DNA from: Chryseobacterium sp. KLBC 52
GTDB lineage: Bacteria; Bacteroidota; Bacteroidia; Flavobacteriales; Weeksellaceae
Direction: 5' to 3'
Length of the DNA stretch: 64,000 nucleotides
Assembly: GCF_003347605.1 (NCBI RefSeq)
Contig: NZ_QDFZ01000018.1
Location: forward strand, 62,715-126,714
Shown: piece by piece, positions 57,933 to 64,000 of the stretch
Layout of the letters: each line of letters opens with the position of its first letter
Numbering within the stretch: position 1 is the stretch's first letter
Notes under the pieces: model-generated
Databases searched by the model: none
What the model was told of the DNA's origin: nothing
Seen by the model: only the letters and a program-made list of their open reading frames with translations
Made by a program: the position numbers and the translations under genes

Positions 57933-58907
57933 TTAATTCCTTACTAAACTGCCTCTAAAACCGCCACCGCTATTACCACGGTTCCCTTGTCTTGGTGCAG
58001 AATTTTCAGATCTTTGTCTGAAACCTCCATTATTTCCTCTGAATCCGCCATTATCTTCTCTTTTAGGAGCTTCTCTTCTTACTTCACTGTTCCCTCTGAA
58101 ACCGCCTCCATTATTATTTCTGAATCCTCCGTTATCAGAGTTCCCTCTGTTTCCTCCATTATCAGAATTCCCTCTGAAACCACCTTCATTGCTGTTTCTG
58201 AAACCACCGGAATTATTATTACTTCCATTATTTCCTCGGAAGCCTCCTGAGTTTCCGTTGTTTCTTGTGTTTCTGAAACCGTTATCCGGCCTGCTGTCTC
58301 TTCTGATAATATCAAAAGTAGGATTATCCATTCTGCGGAATCTTGAGCGGTCTACCCTATAAACGTTGATATTAATATTTCTATATCTTGGCATTACCGT
58401 ATATCTCGGTACATAATAAGTTCTTCTGTAATTCTGGAAATAAACTATCGGACTGGATCCTCTGTAATAGTTATTCTGGAAAACTACAAATACTCTTGGT
58501 CCTAAAATTCTCTCCAGAGCATAAAATCTGTCATAATACCATCTGTCCGGATTGTATCTGTAGAAATTATTCCATGCTGTAAAACTTGCATATAGATTAT
58601 TTAATCTCATAATCTGGTCTACCTGCCATCTGCTTAATCTGTTCTGTACGAAAAATCCGTTCCAGTCGATATTAATAATACTTCCTCTGTAGTCGTTATA
58701 ATAGCTTTGGTAATAATTACTTGGATAATAGTCCTGAGGATAATTGTAATAATAATCATCAGGGAAATAATTTCTATCATCTTGATCACTGTAATAACCT
58801 CCATCATTCTGATAATAACCGTCATCATCCCAACCATTATTCGGATACTGCTGAGCTGACGTTAAAACGCCTAACCCAAAAGCTAATCCCAAAAATATTT
58901 TTTTCAT
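57933..58907 (-). CDS. Secreted Tyr/Asn-rich protein with Gly-Phe-Arg repeats
   Basis: This 324-residue protein has a signal peptide (MKKIFLGLAFGLGVLTSAQ), an acidic Tyr/Asp/Asn-rich segment (about 20-75), a middle region with LSRWQVDQIMRLNNLYASF (about 88-190), and a C-terminal part of repeated GGFRGN units (about 205-320) plus a terminal FRGSLVRN. The composition suggests a disordered, adhesive or nucleic-acid-binding tail, but I recognise no domain. Repeats in the DNA could generate length variation. It is monocistronic, divergent from nothing, between two hairpins. Function unknown. Confidence 0.75.
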   Translation of the reverse strand: MKKIFLGLAFGLGVLTSAQQYPNNGWDDDGYYQNDGGYYSDQDDRNYFPDDYYYNYPQDYYPSNYYQSYYNDYRGSIINIDWNGFFVQNRLSRWQVDQIMRLNNLYASFTAWNNFYRYNPDRWYYDRFYALERILGPRVFVVFQNNYYRGSSPIVYFQNYRRTYYVPRYTVMPRYRNININVYRVDRSRFRRMDNPTFDIIRRDSRPDNGFRNTRNNGNSGGFRGNNGSNNNSGGFRNSNEGGFRGNSDNGGNRGNSDNGGFRNNNGGGFRGNSEVRREAPKREDNGGFRGNNGGFRQRSENSAPRQGNRGNSGGGFRGSLVRN

Positions 58908-58975
58908 CTCTATAGTCGTTAATTGGTTAATATATAGCAGAATATCTTAATTCTATCTTTTTGATACAAATAAAA

Positions 58976-59009
58976 AAAAGAAGTTAAATCATAAGATTAA
59001 ACTTCTTTT
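58976..59009 (-). terminator. Terminator of the GH77 gene
   Basis: The stem AAAAGAAGTTAAATC / GATTAAACTTCTTTT (one mismatch) with a four-base loop and T-rich tail on the minus strand. Confidence 0.85.
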
Positions 59010-59046
59010 AAAATATTTTTAACTATCTGATAATCAATTGTTAAAT

Positions 59047-61698
59047 TTACACTCTTCCACTATCTTTTACCCAGTGAGCAATTTTTTGATTGAAAGATTT
59101 TTTCTCTTTCAGGTCTTCAAGTTTGATATGCATTCTGTAGCGCCAATAATGGGGGAAAACTGCAGGATTGTTGATTCTTTCGTTATCCATCTTCTTATTG
59201 GTTAGTTCTGCATCTGTCGCCAGAAACTCCTGGATCGGGAAAATAGCCAGCATTGCCTCGTTGTATAAATGCTGCTTCATGATGATCTCTGCAAGATGAG
59301 GATTGAGATCTTCAGGCGCTTTCCCGTACTGTATCAGCTGCTGATTGTAGTATTTCTGTGTCAATACAGGATCTTCTTTCCACCATTGTCTCAATGTTGA
59401 ACTGTCGTGAGAAGAAGCCGTCACCACATTCATATAGTTGGCATTCTTAGGATTATAGAATGGAATATTTTCAGAAGGCATTCTCTGTACTTTAAGGGCT
59501 ATAATAGCCAATTCATCCATCACAGTGGGTACGCAGGCAGGAACCATTCCCAGGTCTTCACCGCAGATCAGCATTTTGGTAGCATTCAGGATAACCGGAA
59601 GTTTCTCCATAGCCTTTTCAAACCATAAGTGATCCTGTCTTCTGAAGAAGTAATCATGATAGAGATCATAAATACTCTTTTGCTCTGCTTCCGGAAGGTA
59701 TTGATAAGATTCCGTATTGTAAACATTGAATCTCGGATGGTAAACTGTTTTCCCATTTCTTTCTTCTGTTAAAAACAAAACGTTGGCACAAAGGGAAACT
59801 AATTTTTCTTCAAGAGAACCATGTGGTTTTTTCTTAAAGAAGTTAACGAGTTTTCTTTGAGTATCAAATTCTTCTTTGAAAGTATAAGTACCATCTTCAT
59901 TACGGTTCATCAACTCAAGAGCTGTTCCGCTTTCTTCACCAAAATAATCCCATAAAATCTTATTGTTGATAAAAGGCTTACAATACCTGTTAAAATTGAA
60001 CGGAATCTGCCAGGCTTTAAATTCCTCCGCTACAATAGGAACAGCCGGATAGAAGTATCCTAAAATTCCCTGTACAGCAGATATTGGCATTCTCCATATT
60101 CTGAAGAATCCTAAAATATGATCAATTCTCATGGCATCAAAGTACTGTTCCAATGCTTTGAATCTGTTTTTCCACCATCTGTAATCATCCGCCTTCATCG
60201 CTTCCCAATTATAAGTTGGGAACTCCCAGTTTTGCCCCAGTTCAGTAAACTGGTCAGGAGGTGCACCAGCCTGGAAATCCATACCGAATAATTCCGGTTC
60301 TGTCCAGGCTTCTACAGAATATCTGTAAATACCAATAGGAAGATCTCCCTTCAACGAAACTCCCAGGTTATGGGTATAATCAACAGCATCTTTCAGCTGT
60401 ACATGCAATTGATATTGTACCCAGGCATGAAGCATTGAGGTATCGTAATCTTTATTTTTCGTTGTAAAAAACTGTGAGATCTTTCCGGCAATATATTTCT
60501 TGTGGGTCTTCCAGTCGTTGAAATTAGGTGTTTTATATTTGTCTCTTAAAACACAGAACGCAGAATAAGGAACAAGCCAATATTCATTATCCTTGATGAA
60601 TTTTTTGAAATTCCTGTCTTTATAAATTTTGTCTTTTTCCTTATTGAAAACAGCAGTAAGATATTTCCACTTGCCCTCTATCATCTTTTCATAATCAATC
60701 AGATCCAGAGCGTTTAAATGCTCTTTTTCAGATAGATACTCTTTAACTAATTCTTTCGGTAAAGAATAATCAAGGCTCTCTAAGGAGATATACTGAGGAT
60801 GCAGGGCATACACAGATACTGCAGCATAGGGATAGGAATCCGTCCAGGAATAATTAGCCGTTGTATCATTGATCGGAAGAATCTGAATAATTCCAAGATT
60901 GGTTTCTTTGGTCCAATCTGCCAGTTTTTTAATATCTGTAAATTCTCCCACTCCAAATCCATTTTCGCTTCTCAAAGAAAATACAGGAATTGCTACACCT
61001 GCATCATGATACATCTGATAGCCTTTAAACCTGAAATAATGGTTGGAGACAATCTGCAAAACATCAGCTAATTGGTTAGCTACCGTGAATCTGTTTTCTC
61101 CCGTTTCTACATCTATAACCCTATTTTCTTTAGTATCGTAAATACAATATTTAAATTGGATAAATTCATTCTCCGGAATTTCAACGGAGGCTTCCCACAT
61201 TCCAAAATCTGTCTGATTAAGATGAATAACTTTGTCATAACTCCAGTTTCCTAAAGATGCCGTACTTCCGAAAAGAACAATCCTCCAATCCGGATTATAA
61301 ATAGGAGCTTCTATTCTAAAGAGATGGGTATGTCTTTTTAAAACAGTAACTTTTTCAGGAATAAAGTCGTGCAGTTTATTGTAAAGAATTTTGTTATTTA
61401 AATAATTCTCAGGAAAGTTTTTATTATTCCATTCATCAAAAATGATAAACTCCTTATAATTATGTGGAAAACTCAAATGATGTCCCACGAATTCCTCCCG
61501 TAACACATTTCCTTTTTCATTTACTACGCGATAATGGTAGGAAATAAATTTTGAAAAATAATCTACTTCACATTTCCATAGACCATTCTCCGCATAAAAC
61601 ATTGTATGGACATGTAAGGCATTCTCCTCTTCACCAAATACCAGCTGCAGGTGTTCTCCAGCATTTACAATATATCCTACATTAAAGTATAGTTTCAT
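59047..61698 (-). CDS. malQ: 4-alpha-glucanotransferase (GH77) with N-terminal CBM20 domains
   Basis: This 883-residue enzyme transfers alpha-1,4 glucan segments. Two starch-binding CBM20-like domains at the N-terminus (about 1-115 and 120-230, with FGSTASLGNWSYDKVIHLN) are followed by the GH77 barrel: the nucleophile in MRIDHILGFFRIW (near 523), the acid/base Glu in CGEDLGMVP and the transition-state Asp in ASSHDSSTLRQWW. The segment DLPIGIYRYSVEAW also fits. No signal peptide, so it acts in the cytoplasm on glycogen or maltodextrins. This two-CBM20 architecture is typical of Bacteroidetes. It is monocistronic. Confidence 0.93.
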   Translation of the reverse strand: MKLYFNVGYIVNAGEHLQLVFGEEENALHVHTMFYAENGLWKCEVDYFSKFISYHYRVVNEKGNVLREEFVGHHLSFPHNYKEFIIFDEWNNKNFPENYLNNKILYNKLHDFIPEKVTVLKRHTHLFRIEAPIYNPDWRIVLFGSTASLGNWSYDKVIHLNQTDFGMWEASVEIPENEFIQFKYCIYDTKENRVIDVETGENRFTVANQLADVLQIVSNHYFRFKGYQMYHDAGVAIPVFSLRSENGFGVGEFTDIKKLADWTKETNLGIIQILPINDTTANYSWTDSYPYAAVSVYALHPQYISLESLDYSLPKELVKEYLSEKEHLNALDLIDYEKMIEGKWKYLTAVFNKEKDKIYKDRNFKKFIKDNEYWLVPYSAFCVLRDKYKTPNFNDWKTHKKYIAGKISQFFTTKNKDYDTSMLHAWVQYQLHVQLKDAVDYTHNLGVSLKGDLPIGIYRYSVEAWTEPELFGMDFQAGAPPDQFTELGQNWEFPTYNWEAMKADDYRWWKNRFKALEQYFDAMRIDHILGFFRIWRMPISAVQGILGYFYPAVPIVAEEFKAWQIPFNFNRYCKPFINNKILWDYFGEESGTALELMNRNEDGTYTFKEEFDTQRKLVNFFKKKPHGSLEEKLVSLCANVLFLTEERNGKTVYHPRFNVYNTESYQYLPEAEQKSIYDLYHDYFFRRQDHLWFEKAMEKLPVILNATKMLICGEDLGMVPACVPTVMDELAIIALKVQRMPSENIPFYNPKNANYMNVVTASSHDSSTLRQWWKEDPVLTQKYYNQQLIQYGKAPEDLNPHLAEIIMKQHLYNEAMLAIFPIQEFLATDAELTNKKMDNERINNPAVFPHYWRYRMHIKLEDLKEKKSFNQKIAHWVKDSGRV

Positions 61699-61766
61699 CT
61701 ATATTTTTTTATAAAAGTACATTTTAATATCGAAAAATAAAACTTATTGGATATCAAATAATCATT

Positions 61767-61800
61767 AAAAAACCTTCTCAAAATAATTTGAAAAGGTCTT
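61767..61800 (-). terminator. Terminator of the T9SS cargo gene
   Basis: On the minus strand, GACCTTTTCAAATT and its partner TTGAGAAGGTTT form a stem, followed by six T residues. Confidence 0.8.
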
Positions 61801-61824
61801 TATATGCTGATTTATAGCACTCTA

Positions 61825-62991
61825 TTATCTTGTTACTAAAATCTTTTTATTGAATATAACTTTTCCAGATTCGTCAGCAATATTTACAATATAAGCTCCT
61901 GTTACCAATCCTTTAAGATATACCTTTTCATCTAATGAACCCTCTTTCACAGATAAGTTCTGAGTCATGACACTTTTACCTGCCATATCAAAAATGTTCA
62001 GTTTAATGGAACCTTTTACATTGTTATTAACATGAACGTTAATATAGTGTTCATCAACTCTGGTCGGATAAATATCAAGATTAGCAGCCAGAGTATTTAC
62101 TGTTGAAGATTTATCATTAGCAAAATATTTACTTGCTAAATCATAAATATGAAGTCCTTGTTCACCCGGAAGTTGTTTAGCCTGTAAACTTGCCAGATCA
62201 ACTTCGTATAAAGCTCCTCCTTTTGCACTAGCTACGACAACTTTTCCTTGAGCATTTACAGCAGAACCATTGACTGAATAATTATCAGGAATACCTGCAA
62301 TTTTACCAATAAATTTAGCTTTCAGATCTTTAGTCACAACTTTGAAAACATTTCCAGAAGCGGCAAAAACATAGAAGTTATTATCAGCATCAGCAATCAT
62401 ATCACCTCCAAAACCTGTTTCCATTGCAGTAAATGAATTTCTGCCATTTGAAGGATCATCTTTAATGATTCCAAGATCATTTACAGTGTATTGTCCGGCC
62501 TCTTTTCTTATTTCTAAAAACTGTGTCCCTGCATTATTTACAGCATAAATGTTTCCGTTATATCCGGTTGCCATTCTGGTAATATGAGAATTAATATCAC
62601 ATGATGATACCCTCGCCACATTATTTTCTACTAAAGTAATTTCTTTTGTCTTTGGATTCAAGACATAGATATTCGAAGAAAACATAGGCATGTATACCAG
62701 ATTATTATTCGAAGAATCATAGGCAAGAGCAGCTAATGTTACGGCTTGAGAATGATTGTAAGAATTTTTGTCTTCCGCTACAACTCCTTTTCTTGTCTGA
62801 GAAAATACTTTTGATGAAGATTCGGCAGTAAAAAACTTTTCTCCTGAAGTTCCATTAGTGCCATCAATTGCACGAAAATCATTGAATGTAATACTTTGGG
62901 TAGCTTTTCCTGTAATCGCAAAGAAATCCTGTTGTGCTTGGGCATTCACACCGAATAACAGTAAAAACAGAGGGAATAAATGTTTTTTCAT
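61825..62991 (-). CDS. Secreted protein with type IX sorting domain
   Basis: This 388-residue protein has a signal peptide (HLFPLFLLLFGVNAQAQ), a long beta-rich middle that reads like propeller blades (NGNIYAVNNAGTQFLEI, NNFYVFAASGNVFKVV) and a C-terminal domain of about 80 residues: YPTRVDEHYINVHVNN, LNIFDMAGKSVM and GAYIVNIADESGKVIFNKKI. That C-terminus is a T9SS type A sorting domain (PorSS), which directs the protein to the surface or outside. The N-terminal region may be a beta-propeller. The natural role is unknown. Confidence 0.85.
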   Translation of the reverse strand: MKKHLFPLFLLLFGVNAQAQQDFFAITGKATQSITFNDFRAIDGTNGTSGEKFFTAESSSKVFSQTRKGVVAEDKNSYNHSQAVTLAALAYDSSNNNLVYMPMFSSNIYVLNPKTKEITLVENNVARVSSCDINSHITRMATGYNGNIYAVNNAGTQFLEIRKEAGQYTVNDLGIIKDDPSNGRNSFTAMETGFGGDMIADADNNFYVFAASGNVFKVVTKDLKAKFIGKIAGIPDNYSVNGSAVNAQGKVVVASAKGGALYEVDLASLQAKQLPGEQGLHIYDLASKYFANDKSSTVNTLAANLDIYPTRVDEHYINVHVNNNVKGSIKLNIFDMAGKSVMTQNLSVKEGSLDEKVYLKGLVTGAYIVNIADESGKVIFNKKILVTR

Positions 62992-63330
62992 ATGAGATAT
63001 TTTTAGATTCGTAATTGTTTTTATCTTACTAAGTTACATAATTTTTGAATTAGAAAACTAAAAATCCCTGGTATTTGAATAAAATTTAAATAGGGAAAGT
63101 GGAGAGATAAAAAATAATGAATGACGAGTTTCGAGATACGGGGTTCTGGAGTCACAATTAGTGATTGGTTATAAATTTTTGTTCTCCTATCTTCTTTATT
63201 TCAATTGTCACATTGCTATACTATTGTGTCATTTTCTAGGAATCAAACTTTATGTGGTTTGGTTTAAAGGATGTAAGATGACGGTACAGGATAATTAATG
63301 TCTAAGTTTTTTAACAGCTAGTATTAGCAG
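62992..63330. other. Gene-free region before the rRNA operon end
   Basis: This 339-base stretch holds no reading frame with coding character. It includes A/T-rich sequence and no clear promoter or terminator. It runs into the repeats that follow. Confidence 0.5.
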
Positions 63331-63397
63331 TGTCATGCTGAGCGGAGTCGAAGCATTTTAATAAAGAAGAACTCTGTTTAGACTCCTACGGAGTGAC
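63331..63397. repeat. Diverged REP-like element
   Basis: TGTCATGCTGAGCGGAGTCG begins like the REP-like elements and ends ACTCCTACGGAGTGAC. It shares the TGTCAT start but not the GAAGAATCT core, so it is a related or different family. Confidence 0.45.
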
Positions 63398-63423
63398 TAT
63401 TGGAGTGTGTGCTGTCCGCTATC

Positions 63424-63528
63424 AGTGATAAATGATAAGTGATCAATGATAAATGACAAGTGATGAATGATGAATAATCGATGTATTGCTCATTACTCAT
63501 TACTCATTACTCATTACTCATTACTCAT
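63424..63528. repeat. Heptamer-periodic inverted repeat, element 1
   Basis: Read in 7-base units from 63424: AGTGATA, AATGATA, AGTGATC, AATGATA, AATGACA, AGTGATG, AATGATG, AATAATC, GATGTAT, TGCTCAT, then five TACTCAT (63494-63528). The first arm carries ATGA in each unit and the second its inverse TCAT, so the arms can pair with a 7-base rhythm. Not a CRISPR: no spacers. Confidence 0.8.
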
Positions 63529-63550
63529 GAATTGAGCTGGGTAGAAAACA

Positions 63551-63583
63551 AAAAAACCTTTATCGTAAAGATAAAGGTTTTTT
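63551..63583 (-). terminator. Terminator of the rRNA operon
   Basis: The perfect 14-bp stem AAAAAACCTTTATC / GATAAAGGTTTTTT with a five-base loop, just downstream of 5S on the minus strand. Confidence 0.95.
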
Positions 63584-63599
63584 AAAAATAAAATAAAAA

Positions 63600-63708
<109 letters not shown>

Positions 63709-63720
63709 GTTGTATATAGC

Positions 63721-63785
63721 AGCTGGCTATTTGCTGTTGGCTTTTGGCTGTTTTTGCCAATTGCTAACTGCTAGTTGCCAATTGC
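63721..63785. repeat. Heptamer-periodic inverted repeat, element 2 (5S-23S spacer)
   Basis: In 7-base units: AGCTGGC, TATTTGC, TGTTGGC, TTTTGGC (63721-63748), a spacer TGTTTTT, then GCCAATT, GCTAACT, GCTAGTT, GCCAATT, GC (63756-63785). The units with TGGC are inverted as GCCA. This lies in the spacer between 23S and 5S. The architecture matches element 1 and the octamer element at 1708. Confidence 0.8.
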
Positions 63786-63865
63786 GTTTTTAAGCGATAA
63801 AAACTTTCACAAAGACAAAACCTTCACTGCGCATAAAGCACTTGGTTTATATTAGTAACCATAGA

Positions 63866-64000
63866 CTATAAATCTACGGGTAATTAGTACTACTTGGCTA
63901 TGACATTACTGTCTTTACACCTATAGCCTATCAACGTCGTCATCTACAACGACCCTTAAAAGATGTCTCATCTTGAGGCGAGTTTCGCACTTATATGCTT
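63866..64000 (-). rRNA. rrl: 23S ribosomal RNA, 3' end (partial)
   Basis: Read on the minus strand, the sequence includes AAACTCGCCTCAAGATGAGA, ACGACGTTGATAGGC, AGGTGTAAAGACAGTAATG and GTACTAATTACCCGTAGA, the conserved 3' end of 23S rRNA. The gene continues past the right edge. The exact 3' end is estimated from the usual position after the ACCCGTAG segment. Confidence 0.9.

Noticed and set aside
62992..63330. Possible small coding frames starting with ATGAATGACGAG (63117)
   Set aside because: The frame ends after 14 codons and has no coding character.
63489..63528. Tandem TACTCAT units looking like a CRISPR or simple microsatellite
   Set aside because: Units are contiguous with no spacers, so it is not CRISPR; the mirrored left arm shows it is part of a larger inverted element, not an isolated microsatellite.

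Overview
The window looks like chromosomal DNA of a Flavobacteriia species, most likely Chryseobacterium or a close relative. The evidence is the gene families (flavobacterial paa genes, BshA for bacillithiol, GH92, a type IX secretion C-terminal domain, DUF2851, DUF4254, DUF4292), several promoters of the Bacteroidetes form TTTG-N(17-21)-TAnnTTTG, low GC, and a 23S-5S rRNA end at the right edge. I see no prophage, IS transposase, CRISPR array or plasmid gene.

Layout. 1-5036: a minus-strand phenylacetate degradation operon (paaK, paaE, paaA, an unknown gene, partial paaB), with a TetR regulator and a likely operator at the paaK start. 5408-8002: clpB. 8140-11105: a 50-residue double-glycine leader peptide, then an unknown protein, a multi-spanning membrane protein, and a NarL-type kinase and regulator. 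11355-13764: two tandem-duplicated M43 (pappalysin-like) zinc protease lipoproteins with the same promoter. 13873-19814: a PAP2 phosphatase with a barrel-like tail, an M1 peptidase and an outer-membrane TonB-type barrel. 20051-22881: a two-component system and a secreted endonuclease/phosphatase. 22948-26598: a tightly packed five-gene minus-strand operon with a DUF2589-like protein, two unknown proteins, a cytoplasmic subtilase and a 67-residue protein resembling the subtilase propeptide. This is the best candidate for an undescribed system. 27117-35092: a second M1 peptidase, a dienoyl-CoA reductase-like SDR, a DUF1573 protein, a second two-component system and a GH92 mannosidase. 35274-50445: housekeeping and envelope genes (dihydroorotase, flippase, nucleotidyltransferase, EnvC-like protein, TatA, RibA, a GH3 hexosaminidase, BshA and others). 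50525-52907: three tandem paralogous secreted proteins. 53090-62991: an AddA-like helicase-nuclease, ferritin, secreted Asn/Gly-rich and Spy-like proteins, the GH77 amylomaltase and a T9SS cargo protein. 63551-64000: 5S and the 3' end of 23S rRNA on the minus strand.

Regulation. The two OmpR-type systems at 20051 and 30769 have nearly identical DNA-recognition helices. Each is preceded by direct GTTAA repeats spaced 10-11 bp, placed between the kinase operon and a divergent envelope gene (a TonB-type barrel in one case, a DUF1573 protein in the other). This suggests two paralogous autoregulated envelope-response circuits with overlapping specificity.

Non-coding structure. The intergenic DNA carries several dispersed repeat families. 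REP-like elements (TGTCATTCTGA...TGACA) occur at 4337, 15309 and 26994, and two of these are nested inside a longer inverted repeat. Three elements are built of tandem 7- or 8-mers that turn into their own inverted copies (1708-1811, 63424-63528, 63721-63785). All coordinates and motifs were read by eye. Family names rest on recognised motifs and not on database searches.
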